NCBI RefSeq assembly: GCF_900129665.1
Contig: NZ_FQWL01000001.1
Location: forward strand, 558,001-622,000
Direction of reading: 5' to 3'
Length of the DNA stretch: 64,000 bases
Origin: Flagellimonas flava
GTDB lineage: Bacteria; Bacteroidota; Bacteroidia; Flavobacteriales; Flavobacteriaceae
Both the position numbers and the translations under genes were made by a program. The notes under the pieces were generated by a model. The model was given only the letters and a program-made list of their open reading frames with translations. It searched no databases and was not told the origin of the DNA. Positions 30,788-40,490 of the stretch are shown here, in pieces; the stretch's first letter is position 1, and each line of letters starts with the position of its first letter.

Positions 30788-31993
30788 ATGCTGGGCGGTA
30801 AGAAAATCCTTTTGGGCATTACCGGGGGAATTGCCGCTTACAAGACCACATTTTTGGTTCGGCTATTGATAAAAGCTGGTGCTGAGGTCAAAGTTGTAAT
30901 GACCCAAAGTGCCAGCTCTTTTGTTTCCCCACTTACGCTTTCCACCCTTTCCAAAAATCCGGTTTTGATGGATTTTATTGATGAAACGGATGGAAGTATC
31001 TCATGGAACAACCATGTGGAACTTGGTTTGTGGGCAGATTATATGGTTATTGCCCCGGCAACAGCCAATACACTTTCCAAAATGGCCCATGGTACCTGTG
31101 ACAATCTTTTGTTGGCTACCTACCTATCAGCCAAATGTCCAGTCTATTTTGCGCCTGCCATGGATTTGGATATGTACAAACATCCTTCCACTTTGGAGTC
31201 CCTTGAAAAATTACAGTCCTTTGGCAATGTTATGATTCCCGCGGAATCTGGAGAGCTTGCAAGCGGTCTCCATGGCGAGGGACGCATGGCAGAGCCGGAA
31301 AATATCTTGGATTTTATAACAAGCAATCTGTCCAAGGAGTTACCGTTAAATGGGAAAAAAGTCCTAATTACCGCCGGCCCAACACATGAGGCCATTGATC
31401 CCGTACGATTTCTTGGAAATCGTTCGTCGGGCACCATGGGTTTTGAGCTAGCAAAAAAGGCGGCAGACTTGGGAGCAAATGTGATATTGGTTTCCGGACC
31501 CACCAGTTTGGATATTTCGCACGGTTCCGTCCAATTGGTCCGAATTACTTCCGCCCAAGAAATGTACGACGTCTGTCAGGAGCACTACCCGGACACCGAT
31601 GTAGCCATATTGGCGGCAGCGGTAGCAGATTATCGACCCAAGCACGTGGCGAAGGAAAAAATAAAAAAGAAGGAAGGTGATCTTCAAATTGAGTTGGAGC
31701 GAAACCCGGATATCCTGTATTCCTTGGGCAAGGAAAAAAAGAACCAATTTCTGGTAGGCTTTGCCTTGGAGACCGAAAACGAGCTTGAAAATGCCAAGGG
31801 TAAGCTACAGCGCAAGAACTTGGATGCCATTGTGCTGAACTCCTTGAAGGATGAAGGAGCGGGTTTTGGGGGAAACACCAACAAAATCACCTTTATTGAT
31901 AAGAATTCGGGTATAAAAACGTTTGCATTGAAGACAAAGGCCGAAGTAGCTTCGGATATTTGGGAAGAAATTACCTCTAGGATTCATGCGTAA
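30788..31993 (+). CDS. coaBC: Bifunctional phosphopantothenoylcysteine decarboxylase / phosphopantothenate-cysteine ligase
   Basis: 401 residues in two domains. The flavoprotein decarboxylase half (CoaC, about 1-180) has GITGGIAAYKT, a conserved NHVELGLWADYMVIAPATANT and PAMDLDMY; the ligase half (CoaB) has ITAGPTHEAIDPVRFLGNRSSG and ILAAAVADYRP. Together they turn phosphopantothenate into phosphopantetheine for coenzyme A; coaE, the last step, is at 37.5 kb. The ATG directly follows the rpoZ stop, and the end overlaps porD. Confidence 0.96.
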   Translation: MLGGKKILLGITGGIAAYKTTFLVRLLIKAGAEVKVVMTQSASSFVSPLTLSTLSKNPVLMDFIDETDGSISWNNHVELGLWADYMVIAPATANTLSKMAHGTCDNLLLATYLSAKCPVYFAPAMDLDMYKHPSTLESLEKLQSFGNVMIPAESGELASGLHGEGRMAEPENILDFITSNLSKELPLNGKKVLITAGPTHEAIDPVRFLGNRSSGTMGFELAKKAADLGANVILVSGPTSLDISHGSVQLVRITSAQEMYDVCQEHYPDTDVAILAAAVADYRPKHVAKEKIKKKEGDLQIELERNPDILYSLGKEKKNQFLVGFALETENELENAKGKLQRKNLDAIVLNSLKDEGAGFGGNTNKITFIDKNSGIKTFALKTKAEVASDIWEEITSRIHA

Positions 31994-32876
31994 CATTTTA
32001 ATCTTAGCTTTTCTATTTTTAACTGCGCAATTTTCGCTTGCTCAGGAACTCAACTGTACCGTAACCGTCAACTCGGATCAGGTTGGCCAGACCAATCAGC
32101 AGATTTTTAGGACTTTGGAACGTTCACTTAATGATTTTGTGAACAAAAGCAAATGGACCAACCGGGTGTATCGGGAAAACGAAAGGGTCAATGCAAGAAT
32201 GTTTATCACCGTTACCCAATACGAATCGGATCGGTTTGAGGCCAACATTCAAATACAGTCATCGCGCCCTGTTTTCAATACGTCTTATGAAAGTCCCATC
32301 TTCAATTATAAGGATGACGCATTTAATTTCCTATATCAGGAATTTCAACCCTTGGTGTATAACGAAAATGTTTTTGATTCCAACCTAGTGGGTGTTATCT
32401 CGTATTATGTGTATGTGATTTTGGGCTTGGATGCGGATACCTTTTCCCTGGAAGGAGGGGATGAAATGTTCCGCAAGGCACAAAATATTGTGACCCAGGC
32501 ACAGGGCTCCAGCTTTTCTGGGTGGAACCAAGAGACAGGTCAACGTACGCGTTTTGAACTGGTGGACAATCTTCTAAGCAACTCGTTCCGTGAATACAGG
32601 ATTGCCATGTACAACTACCATAGAAAAGGATTGGATATTTTGGGTGATAATAACAGTACCGGTAAGCAAGTGATTTCAGGTAGCATGCGACTGTTCGAGA
32701 CCTTGATCAAGCGTCGCCCGAATGCCTTCCTTATCCAAACCTTCTTTGATGCCAAGTCCGAAGAAATCCAGAATATTTTTTCAGATGGCCCCAAGGTGGA
32801 CATTGTGAAGTTGAAGGAAACCCTCAATCGGGTGGCACCTTTTTACTCCGCTACCTGGAACGAAATAAATTACTAG
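31986..32876 (+). CDS. porD: Type IX secretion PorD (DUF4835) protein
   Basis: 296 residues. Signal peptide ILAFLFLTAQFSLAQ with cleavage after LAQ, then ELNCTVTVNSDQ, the typical opening of DUF4835/PorD. Other conserved parts: YESPIFNYKDDAFNF, VGVISYYVYVILGLDADTFS and ETLNRVAPFYSATWNEIN. PorD is a periplasmic component required for type IX secretion in Porphyromonas; its exact role is unclear. Overlaps coaBC by 8 bases and precedes recN, the order usual in this phylum. Confidence 0.9.
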   Translation: MRNILILAFLFLTAQFSLAQELNCTVTVNSDQVGQTNQQIFRTLERSLNDFVNKSKWTNRVYRENERVNARMFITVTQYESDRFEANIQIQSSRPVFNTSYESPIFNYKDDAFNFLYQEFQPLVYNENVFDSNLVGVISYYVYVILGLDADTFSLEGGDEMFRKAQNIVTQAQGSSFSGWNQETGQRTRFELVDNLLSNSFREYRIAMYNYHRKGLDILGDNNSTGKQVISGSMRLFETLIKRRPNAFLIQTFFDAKSEEIQNIFSDGPKVDIVKLKETLNRVAPFYSATWNEINY

Positions 32877-32922
32877 CCCATTTCTTCAAAGAGCTATATC
32901 TTTACGGAGAAAATCTTCCAAA

Positions 32923-34575
32923 TTGTTAACAAATCTTTCCATTCAGAACTACGCACTGATAGATGATGTGAACGTTCCGTTTGCAGACGGTTTTACCACG
33001 ATTACGGGTGAGACCGGAGCTGGAAAATCCATTCTTTTAGGTGGGTTATCCTTGGTGCTTGGCAACCGTGCGGATTTGAACGCTTTAAGGGATAAGGAAC
33101 GCAAATGTATCATTGAAGCGGAGTTCGATATTTCGAAATACAATCTTGGCGCTTTTTTTTCGGAAAACGATTTGGATTACGAAGATCAAACCATTCTAAG
33201 GCGCGAAATTCTTCCCAGCAATAAATCGAGAGCTTTTGTAAACGATTCTCCCGTAACGCTGGATATTTTAAAAATCCTTGGGGAAAGATTGGTAGATGTC
33301 CATTCCCAACATCAAACCCTACGTCTTACAGAAAATGATTTTCAGCTTAAGGTTGTGGATGCACTTGCTGGAAACCACGAAAGCCTTAAAATATTCCAAA
33401 AACATTTGAGCGAATACCGTAAGGTGTCGTCTGAACTTGAGGATTTAAGAAATTTTGAAACCAATGCCTCAAAAGAGCATGATTACAACAGTTTTTTACT
33501 GAAAGAATTACAGACAGCTTCATTAAAGGATGGGATGCAAGAGGAATTGGAAGCTGAGTTTGAGCAGCTGAACAATGTGGAGCAGATTATGGAGCAGTTG
33601 TCCTTTGGGCATCAACTGCTTAATGATGAGCAACTGGGCATTTTGGCAAAGCTGTCCGATTTGAAACGCGCTTTCCAACAACTATCAGATTTTGGACCGT
33701 CCTACGCCAGTCTAAATGAACGTGTCCAATCGATATTTATAGAAACCGACGATATTGGTTCAGAACTAATGAGTTTAAAGGATGGGGTAGAGGCAGACCC
33801 TTCCCGCCTTGAGACCGTTAATTCCCAATTGCAGCAGTTGCATGATCTTCAAAAAAAACATCAAGCAGGTTCGGTGGCGGAACTTTTGGAAATCATGAAT
33901 GATTTAGCCCAAAAGGTGGATGCAGTTGAAAACATGGATGCCAAGCTAAAAGAAAAAGAGGAAGAGCTCCATCATATCCAAGAGAAAACCGAGGCTTCTG
34001 CCTCCAAAATTAGGAAGGCCAGAAATTCTGTAATTCCAAAATTAAAGCGTTTACTGCAGGAAAACTTACTTACTTTGGGAATGCCATCGGCTACTTTTAA
34101 GATTGAAGTAAATCCATCTAACTCGTTTAAAATGAGCGGAAAAGACGATTTAACCTTCTTGTTTTCGGCCAACAAGGGTATGGACTATGGCCCTCTGAAA
34201 AAAGTAGCTTCAGGCGGCGAACTCTCAAGAATTATGTTGATCATCAAGTCGGTTCTGGCCAATTACGAACAACTTCCAACCATGATGTTCGATGAAATCG
34301 ATACCGGAGTTTCAGGGGATATTTCCAACCGAATGGGTGAAATCATGCAGCAAATGAGTCAGACGATGCAGGTATTTTCCATTACACATTTACCACAGGT
34401 GGCTTCCAAGGGGCAACAGCAGTTTAAGGTATTCAAAGAAGAAAAAGGTGGACGGACCCATACTCAAATGAAGAAATTGAATCTGGATGAACGGGTAAAT
34501 GAACTAGCGGAAATGCTTGGTGGAAAGGCATTGTCGGAGTCTGCATTGGCACACGCAAAGCAGTTGTTGCAATAA
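32923..34575 (+). CDS. recN: DNA repair ATPase RecN
   Basis: 550 residues. Walker A TGETGAGKSILLGG near 29-42, a long central coiled coil (about 150-370) and the C-terminal ATPase half with VASGGELSRIMLIIKS (signature motif) and MMFDEIDTGVSGD (Walker B). RecN is an SMC-like protein for double-strand break repair. The start is a TTG at 32923, giving MLTNLSIQNYALID, the normal RecN N-terminus; no ATG lies nearby. It is the last gene of the bamD run. Confidence 0.95.
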   Translation: MLTNLSIQNYALIDDVNVPFADGFTTITGETGAGKSILLGGLSLVLGNRADLNALRDKERKCIIEAEFDISKYNLGAFFSENDLDYEDQTILRREILPSNKSRAFVNDSPVTLDILKILGERLVDVHSQHQTLRLTENDFQLKVVDALAGNHESLKIFQKHLSEYRKVSSELEDLRNFETNASKEHDYNSFLLKELQTASLKDGMQEELEAEFEQLNNVEQIMEQLSFGHQLLNDEQLGILAKLSDLKRAFQQLSDFGPSYASLNERVQSIFIETDDIGSELMSLKDGVEADPSRLETVNSQLQQLHDLQKKHQAGSVAELLEIMNDLAQKVDAVENMDAKLKEKEEELHHIQEKTEASASKIRKARNSVIPKLKRLLQENLLTLGMPSATFKIEVNPSNSFKMSGKDDLTFLFSANKGMDYGPLKKVASGGELSRIMLIIKSVLANYEQLPTMMFDEIDTGVSGDISNRMGEIMQQMSQTMQVFSITHLPQVASKGQQQFKVFKEEKGGRTHTQMKKLNLDERVNELAEMLGGKALSESALAHAKQLLQ

Positions 34576-34633
34576 GCTCTTGCCTTTGTATTTTACTTGG
34601 TTCGAACACCAACCAAAAATCAATTAGAATAAA

Positions 34634-34641
34634 TATCTTTG
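34634..34641 (+). promoter_or_regulatory. Predicted minus-7 box of fabI
   Basis: TATCTTTG matches TAnnTTTG, with about 24 bases of leader to the ATG at 34669. No clear minus-33 TTG. Confidence 0.5.
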
Positions 34642-34668
34642 CGGCAAAACCAACAATAGATAAGTAAT

Positions 34669-35481
34669 ATGGCGTACAATCTTTTAAAAGGTAAAAGGGG
34701 AATCATTTTTGGGGCGTTGGATGAGCATTCCATTGCTTGGAAAACTGCGGAGCGCGTTCATGAAGAGGGCGGCACCTTTGTGTTGACCAATGCTCCTATC
34801 GCAATGCGAATGGGACAAATTAAGGAACTGGCCGCAAAAACCAATTCGGAAATTATTCCTGCAGATGCCACCAATGAGGAGGATTTGCAAAATTTGGTGA
34901 CCCAAGCCATGGAGATTTTGGGAGGAAAACTTGACTTTGTACTTCATTCCATAGGAATGTCTGTCAATGTTCGAAAAGGTCGTGCCTACACCGATGAGAA
35001 ATATGATTTCACTGCCAAAGGTTGGGATGTTTCGGCACTTTCGTTCCACAAGGTGATGCAGACCCTATTTAAAGCGGATGCTATGAACGAATGGGGAAGC
35101 ATTGTGGCCTTGACCTATATGGCAGCGCAGAGGACCTTTCCCGATTACAACGATATGGCGGACAATAAGGCCTATTTGGAGTCCGTAGCGAGAAGTTTCG
35201 GGTACTTCTTTGGTAAGGAGAAAAAGGTACGTGTAAACACCATTTCGCAATCACCTACACCCACCACGGCGGGACAAGGGGTCAAAGGTTTCGACGGATT
35301 TATCAGCTATGCTGAGAAGATGTCTCCATTGGGCAACGCATCTGCCGCGGACTGTGCTGATTATACCGTCAGTCTATTCTCCGACCTCACCAAGAAGGTT
35401 ACCATGCAGAATTTGTTCCACGATGGTGGATTCTCAAATACGGGCGTTAGCCAGGAGGTAATTGATGAATTTACTGAATAA
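34669..35481 (+). CDS. fabI: Enoyl-ACP reductase (NADH) FabI
   Basis: 270 residues of the short-chain dehydrogenase fold. N-terminal GIIFGALDEHSIAWKTAE is the FabI-type cofactor motif; the catalytic pair is Y160 and K167 (Tyr-X6-Lys) in FPDYNDMADNKAYLES, followed by VNTISQSPTPTTAG. It reduces enoyl-ACP in the last step of each fatty-acid elongation cycle. Transcribed alone from its own promoter and closed by a terminator. Confidence 0.96.
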   Translation: MAYNLLKGKRGIIFGALDEHSIAWKTAERVHEEGGTFVLTNAPIAMRMGQIKELAAKTNSEIIPADATNEEDLQNLVTQAMEILGGKLDFVLHSIGMSVNVRKGRAYTDEKYDFTAKGWDVSALSFHKVMQTLFKADAMNEWGSIVALTYMAAQRTFPDYNDMADNKAYLESVARSFGYFFGKEKKVRVNTISQSPTPTTAGQGVKGFDGFISYAEKMSPLGNASAADCADYTVSLFSDLTKKVTMQNLFHDGGFSNTGVSQEVIDEFTE

Positions 35482-35499
35482 CATAATAACTCAATCGCA

Positions 35500-35526
35500 A
35501 AAGCCACCTATTTTGGGTGGTTTTTG
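35500..35526 (+). terminator. fabI terminator
   Basis: Stem CCACC (35504-35508) / GGTGG (35516-35520), extended by AA/TT pairs, followed by TTTTTG. It ends 10 bases before the ATG of the glycosyltransferase, so that gene must be transcribed by readthrough or from a promoter within fabI. Confidence 0.75.
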
Positions 35527-35535
35527 TGTTTCTAT

Positions 35536-36543
35536 ATGGATGTAAATCTTTCCATAATCGTGCCGGTCTATAACCGACCAGATGAAATCAAGGAACTTTT
35601 GGAAAGCTTGACCAAACAAGATTTTAAAAGTGACTATGAAGTGGTTGTTGTGGAGGATGGTTCAACCTTGAGTGCGCAAGAGGAAGTTGATGCGTTTCAT
35701 GGTGAATTGAACATTTCCTATTATTTCAAACTAAATTCAGGTCCGGGAGATTCCAGGAACTTTGGTATGAAAAAGGCAAGGGGCAACTATTACATCATCT
35801 TGGACTCGGATTGTATATTACCGCCGCAATACTTGTCTGAAGTGCAAAAGGAATTAAATCGGGAATTTGTGCACTGCTTTGGTGGTCCTGATGCCGCAGA
35901 CCAATCATTTACGACTGCACAAAAGGCCATTAACTATGTGATGACCTCTTTTTTTACCACAGGAGGTATCCGAGGAGGCAAGACTGCAGTGGGAAGGTTT
36001 CAGCCCCGGAGTTTCAATATGGGGATTTCAAAGGAGGCTTTTGAACAAGTTGGCGGATTTGGACGTATTCATCCCGGAGAAGACCCTGACCTAACTTTTC
36101 GAATCTGGAAAGGAGGCTTTGCTTCCAGACTATTTCCAAAAGCGTACGTATACCATAAACGCAGAATAGATTGGAACAAGTTTTACATCCAAGTAAACAA
36201 ATTTGGAATGGTCCGACCAATCCTGAACAAGTGGCACCCTGGGACTGCTAAGCTGACCTATTGGTTTCCAACTATTTTCATGGCGGGACTTCTTGTTTCT
36301 GTTTTTTTGATGGCTCTCGGATATTTTATACCAATAACACTGTATGGCGTTTATTTTTTAGTGTTGTTTGCGGATGGCTTTCTTAAGAACAGGAGTCTGG
36401 TGGTGGCATTTTTGGGCATTTTCGCTTCCTTGATACAGTTCACAGGTTACGGAATAGGTTTTCTTAGGTCTACAATCTTACTTAACTTTAGTAGCAGGGA
36501 ACCAGAGGTATTGTTTCCCAAACTGTTCTTTAAAAAACAATAG
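35536..36543 (+). CDS. Family 2 glycosyltransferase with C-terminal membrane region
   Basis: 335 residues from the ATG at 35536; an in-frame TTG at 35524 lies within the terminator. GT-A domain: LSIIVPVYNRPDEIKELL, the DxD-like motif ILDSDC, and GGFGRIHPGEDPDLTFRIW as the acceptor/catalytic region. Two or three hydrophobic segments after about 235 (TIFMAGLLVSVFLMALGYF and beyond) anchor it to the inner membrane. Donor and acceptor are unknown. Followed after 3 bases by the YbbR gene. Confidence 0.92.
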   Translation: MDVNLSIIVPVYNRPDEIKELLESLTKQDFKSDYEVVVVEDGSTLSAQEEVDAFHGELNISYYFKLNSGPGDSRNFGMKKARGNYYIILDSDCILPPQYLSEVQKELNREFVHCFGGPDAADQSFTTAQKAINYVMTSFFTTGGIRGGKTAVGRFQPRSFNMGISKEAFEQVGGFGRIHPGEDPDLTFRIWKGGFASRLFPKAYVYHKRRIDWNKFYIQVNKFGMVRPILNKWHPGTAKLTYWFPTIFMAGLLVSVFLMALGYFIPITLYGVYFLVLFADGFLKNRSLVVAFLGIFASLIQFTGYGIGFLRSTILLNFSSREPEVLFPKLFFKKQ

Positions 36544-36546
36544 CAG

Positions 36547-37503
36547 GTGTTGAAAAAAGTATTGCTCGGGCTTAACAAGAGAAAAGCGAAGGTGTTTTTG
36601 CTTTTCTTGGTGAGCTCTTTTCTCGCTTGGTTTTTGAGCAATCTGTCGGAGTCCTACGAGTCCAGAGCCAATTTCATCCTTAACTACAGGAATTTACCGG
36701 ATACGCTATTGCTTAGTAATGATGCGGTTACCAATCTGGAGGCAAAGCTAAAAACCAGTGGATTCCAGTTTTTGTATTATAACTTCAACAGTAAGCGGGT
36801 AAATATCGATTTGTCTCAGGTAGAAAAAAGGAACGGGACTTTTGTTTTATCCGAAGCGGCTTTGAAAAAACAACTGGAGGCGCAGCTTTCCCAAAACATT
36901 TCCCTTTTGGATTTGGACAGGAAACTACTGGTGGTTGACCTATATCAGGTTACTTCAAAAGAGGTGCCAGTAAAGGCGGAACTTGATATCACATTTGAAC
37001 AAAACTATATTCTAGATGGGGGAGCGGTACTCAATCCTTCCACAGTTTTGGTGAAGGGCCCAAAAGAGGAAATCGATACACTTCACCAGATACTAACGAC
37101 CCGAATTGAACTGGCCAATGTGTCCACGGATTTCTCACAGGAAGTATTGTTGGTCTTCCCCAAGGGATTGGTAAATAGTATTTTCTCCACGAACCGGGTG
37201 GAGGTTTCAGGAAAGGTGGTGAAATTCTCCGAACGTATCTTTGAAGTGCCAATAAAAGTCATTAATTCCCCGGAAGGATTTCAAGTAAAGACCTTTCCCA
37301 ACGAAATATCTGTGCTCTGCAAGGCCACCATTGATCGACTTAAGAATATTGTACAAGATGATTTTGAAGTTGTGGTGGATTACAAACAGGTAGGTAACTC
37401 TAATGGGAATGTGCTATTTGCAGAGCTTGCGCAAGGTCCGGAGAATATCTATGACCTAAGACTATTGGACAACAAGGTTAATTTTGTATTGGAACAGGAA
37501 TGA
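36547..37503 (+). CDS. YbbR-like domain protein
   Basis: 318 residues with a GTG start at 36547 (or TTG at 36550). One N-terminal membrane segment (VFLLFLVSSFLAWFLSNL) followed by extracytoplasmic beta-rich repeats of the YbbR/CdaR type, e.g. VPVKAELDITFEQNYIL and STVLVKGPKEEID. In Firmicutes YbbR (CdaR) regulates the c-di-AMP cyclase CdaA; here the adjacent gene is coaE and no cyclase is seen in the window, so the role is unknown. Overlaps coaE by 4 bases. Confidence 0.82.
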   Translation: MLKKVLLGLNKRKAKVFLLFLVSSFLAWFLSNLSESYESRANFILNYRNLPDTLLLSNDAVTNLEAKLKTSGFQFLYYNFNSKRVNIDLSQVEKRNGTFVLSEAALKKQLEAQLSQNISLLDLDRKLLVVDLYQVTSKEVPVKAELDITFEQNYILDGGAVLNPSTVLVKGPKEEIDTLHQILTTRIELANVSTDFSQEVLLVFPKGLVNSIFSTNRVEVSGKVVKFSERIFEVPIKVINSPEGFQVKTFPNEISVLCKATIDRLKNIVQDDFEVVVDYKQVGNSNGNVLFAELAQGPENIYDLRLLDNKVNFVLEQE

Positions 37504-38087
37504 AGGTTGTCGGTCTAACGGGAGGTATAGGTAGTGGTAAAAGTACAGTGGCCCAAATGTTTCGGGATTTGGGTGTGCCCGTATACGATTCAGATTTAGA
37601 GGCCAAGCAATTGATGGTCTCATCCCAACGACTAAAATCGGACATCATAGAGCTTCTTGGAACCAACGCCTATGTTGAAGGAGAGTTAAATCGGTCTTAT
37701 ATAGCAACGAAAGTTTTTACGAACATAGATTTGTTGCAGCAGTTGAACGGACTGGTACATCCAGCAGTTAAATCCCATTTTAAGGACTGGACATTGGCCC
37801 AAAAAAGTCCTTACATTATTCAAGAGACAGCACTGATCTATGAAAATGAATCGCAGGACCAGTATGATAAGGTCATTGTAGTGACGGCGCCAAAAGATAT
37901 TAGGTTAAAGCGGGTCATGGACCGGGATGGCTCCAATGAAAAGGAAGTCTTAGATCGAATGCGGAACCAAATGGATGAAGAAAGGAAGGTGGAATTGGCC
38001 GATTTCATCATTTTAAATTTGGATTTGGGAAGCACAAGAAAGCAAGTTGCCGAACTTCACGAATTACTGGCACTCCAAACGGATTAG
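37500..38087 (+). CDS. coaE: Dephospho-CoA kinase
   Basis: 195 residues: P-loop GLTGGIGSGKSTVAQMF at the N-terminus, the substrate segment GVPVYDSDLEAK, and the lid motif VMDRDGSNEKEVLDRM. It phosphorylates dephospho-CoA, the final step of coenzyme A synthesis; coaBC for the earlier steps is 6 kb upstream. ATG overlaps the YbbR stop. After its stop there are 77 bases before the histidine kinase. Confidence 0.95.
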   Translation: MKVVGLTGGIGSGKSTVAQMFRDLGVPVYDSDLEAKQLMVSSQRLKSDIIELLGTNAYVEGELNRSYIATKVFTNIDLLQQLNGLVHPAVKSHFKDWTLAQKSPYIIQETALIYENESQDQYDKVIVVTAPKDIRLKRVMDRDGSNEKEVLDRMRNQMDEERKVELADFIILNLDLGSTRKQVAELHELLALQTD

Positions 38088-38096
38088 GCCCAAATT

Positions 38097-38150
38097 TTAA
38101 CATTTTTGTTAAGGTTAGGTTAAACGATAAAAGGCCTAAATGTTAAATTT
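38097..38150 (+). promoter_or_regulatory. Repeated TGTTAA-type motifs upstream of the histidine kinase
   Basis: An inverted repeat TTAACA/TGTTAA (38097-38112) is followed by further GTTA-like copies, including GGTTAGGTTAAA (38114-38123) and a second TGTTAA (38141-38146), ending 15 bases before the kinase ATG. Spaced GTTA-like direct repeats are the usual target type of OmpR-class regulators, so autoregulation by the downstream response regulator is possible. Not proven. Confidence 0.3.
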
Positions 38151-38164
38151 TTAATTTTACCCCA

Positions 38165-39748
38165 ATGAACAAGAAGCTATTCGTTCTTCTCGTCATTCTT
38201 ATGAGTTTGTCCCTGTTGGGGATAATCTTCGTTCAAGTTTATTGGATAAGAACATCGATAGACGATAAAGAGGAGCAATTTTCAAGGACGGTCACGGACA
38301 TTTTGGACAAGGTGGCCAGCAGGGTGGAGAAAAGGGAAATGAAAGATTACTCAGATCGTTTGGCTTCACTAGTGGATAGCATTGGACAACCTAAAACCAC
38401 GCAGTTCAGAAATTTTTTATTTGTTGATAGAGATCTTAATTCGGATGAAATACTGTTCTATTCACACGGTATTCTGGAAGAGGACTACAATATAACATCA
38501 ACGTTCTTTGATAATTTAAACGGAGAAGACGATACCACTACGTTTAAAAATTTCACAAGCAAGCGCACCAAGGCCGTATTCAAGGAAGAATACGGACTGG
38601 ATGGGAAAAGTTATAGCCTAACACCCATTCAACGTGCAGAGAAGATTGGAGGCCTTTCAAGTATTGATAAGGCAGCTTGGGAAGACGTGTTTATGGAATA
38701 TGCCAAAAGTAGGCCTATTCATAAAAGAGTATCCAAAAAGGAATTGGAATTATTGTTGAGCCAGGAATTGGGCAATAGGAATATTGACATTGATTATGAG
38801 TACGGACTTTACAGCGATGGATATCCTACAAAAGTGCGCTCTAAAAAATTCAAGTTTTCCGAGTCCAAAATGTACAAGGCACCAATTTTTGAGGACGGGG
38901 AAGGAAATTCCAGCTTTTCATTGCTTTTGACCTTTCCATCCATGAACAAGTTCCTTTTTCAGTCCATCATGGGAATGGCGCTGTTGTCTTTGATTTTCAC
39001 CTTGGTCATTATGATTGCCTATTCCAGTGCAATCTATCAATTGATAAAACAAAAACAGATATCCGAAATCAAATCGGATTTTATCAATAATATGACACAC
39101 GAGTTCAAGACGCCCATCGCCACCATCAATTTAGCAGTGGAAGCGATACGAAATCCGAAGTCTATAGAGGACAAGGATAAGGTACTTCGATACTTGGGCA
39201 TGATTAAGGACGAGAACAAGCGGATGCATGCGCAGGTGGAGAACGTTCTTCGAATCTCTAAACTAGAGAAAAACCAGTTGGATATCCGAAAAGATCGTGC
39301 GGATGTTCATGAAATCATTGAGGATGCGGTTACTCATATTGAACTGATCGTGTCAGATAGAGGAGGATATGTAAACACGCATTTGGATGCGGAACGGTCT
39401 GAGATTCTGGCCAATGATACCCATTTTACAAATGTTATCGTAAACATTTTGGATAATGCGGTAAAATATTCACCAGAATCCCCCAAAATTGATGTTTATA
39501 CAGAACTGGTTAAGAACAACATCATTATAAAAATAAAAGATCAGGGTGCTGGAATGAGCAAGGTGGTCTTAAAAAAGGTTTTTGAAAAATTTTACCGGGA
39601 ACATACCGGAGATATACACAATGTGAAAGGCCATGGACTAGGATTGGCCTACGTAAAACGAATAATTGAAGATCATCAGGGAGAGGTTTATGCGGAAAGT
39701 GAAAAAGGAAAAGGAAGTACTTTCTTTATAAAACTACCTTTAATTTAG
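38165..39748 (+). CDS. Two-component sensor histidine kinase
   Basis: 527 residues. Membrane segments at about 5-27 and 266-290 enclose a periplasmic sensor domain of about 235 residues. The phosphoacceptor is H312 in NNMTHEFKTPIATINLA; the ATPase domain has NILDNAVKYSPESPK (N box), IKIKDQGAGMS (G1) and HGLGLAYVKRI (G2). Layout and pairing resemble the RprX kinase of Bacteroides, by recall. The partner regulator begins 6 bases after its stop. Signal unknown. Confidence 0.93.
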   Translation: MNKKLFVLLVILMSLSLLGIIFVQVYWIRTSIDDKEEQFSRTVTDILDKVASRVEKREMKDYSDRLASLVDSIGQPKTTQFRNFLFVDRDLNSDEILFYSHGILEEDYNITSTFFDNLNGEDDTTTFKNFTSKRTKAVFKEEYGLDGKSYSLTPIQRAEKIGGLSSIDKAAWEDVFMEYAKSRPIHKRVSKKELELLLSQELGNRNIDIDYEYGLYSDGYPTKVRSKKFKFSESKMYKAPIFEDGEGNSSFSLLLTFPSMNKFLFQSIMGMALLSLIFTLVIMIAYSSAIYQLIKQKQISEIKSDFINNMTHEFKTPIATINLAVEAIRNPKSIEDKDKVLRYLGMIKDENKRMHAQVENVLRISKLEKNQLDIRKDRADVHEIIEDAVTHIELIVSDRGGYVNTHLDAERSEILANDTHFTNVIVNILDNAVKYSPESPKIDVYTELVKNNIIIKIKDQGAGMSKVVLKKVFEKFYREHTGDIHNVKGHGLGLAYVKRIIEDHQGEVYAESEKGKGSTFFIKLPLI

Positions 39749-39754
39749 AAAACT

Positions 39755-40468
39755 ATGGAGACAGAGAAAAAGAAAATACTTTTGGTAGAGGACGACCCCA
39801 ATTTTGGGATTGTGCTCAAGGATTACTTGTCCATGAACGACTTTGATGTGGTCTTGGCCAAGAATGGAATGGAGGGCTTTGAAAAGTTCAAAAAAGATAA
39901 TTATGACGTATGTATTTTGGATGTTATGATGCCCTATAAGGATGGATTCACCCTTGCTCGCGAAATTCGTGAGAAGAATGAGAACGTCCCCATTATTTTC
40001 CTTACCGCCAAAACTATGAAGGAGGATGTTTTAAAAGGATATAAAGCGGGAGCTGATGATTATTTGAACAAACCTTTCGATTCTGAGGTGCTGTTGATGA
40101 AGCTTAAGGCTATTTTGCAGCGCAAAGCTTCAAGTACCTTGGCAGATAGTAAACAATTTGAATTTCAAATTGGAAACTTTCATCTGAACTCCAAACTCAG
40201 GTTTTTAACCTATATGGAGGAAGAACCCATTAAGTTGTCTCCTAAGGAAAACGAATTGCTACGTTTGTTGGCCCTGCATGAAAACGACCTAATGCCCAGA
40301 GAATTGGCTTTGACCAAGATTTGGAGGGATGATAACTACTTCACGTCAAGAAGTATGGACGTTTATATCGCCAAACTTAGGAAGTACCTTAAACGAGATG
40401 ATGTAGTGGAGATACTCAACATTCACGGCGAAGGATTTAGATTGGTGGTAAAGGCTGAAAATCAGTAA
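39755..40468 (+). CDS. OmpR-family response regulator
   Basis: 237 residues: receiver domain with acidic E12-D13-D14 and phosphoacceptor D56 in CILDVMMPYKDGF, the conserved Lys in GADDYLNKPF near 108, then an OmpR-type winged helix (LSPKENELLRLLALHEND, TSRSMDVYIAKLRKYL). Partner of the kinase just upstream, possibly RprY-like. A bidirectional terminator follows. Confidence 0.95.
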   Translation: METEKKKILLVEDDPNFGIVLKDYLSMNDFDVVLAKNGMEGFEKFKKDNYDVCILDVMMPYKDGFTLAREIREKNENVPIIFLTAKTMKEDVLKGYKAGADDYLNKPFDSEVLLMKLKAILQRKASSTLADSKQFEFQIGNFHLNSKLRFLTYMEEEPIKLSPKENELLRLLALHENDLMPRELALTKIWRDDNYFTSRSMDVYIAKLRKYLKRDDVVEILNIHGEGFRLVVKAENQ

Positions 40469-40490
40469 AAAGAAACCGATATAAAATTGA

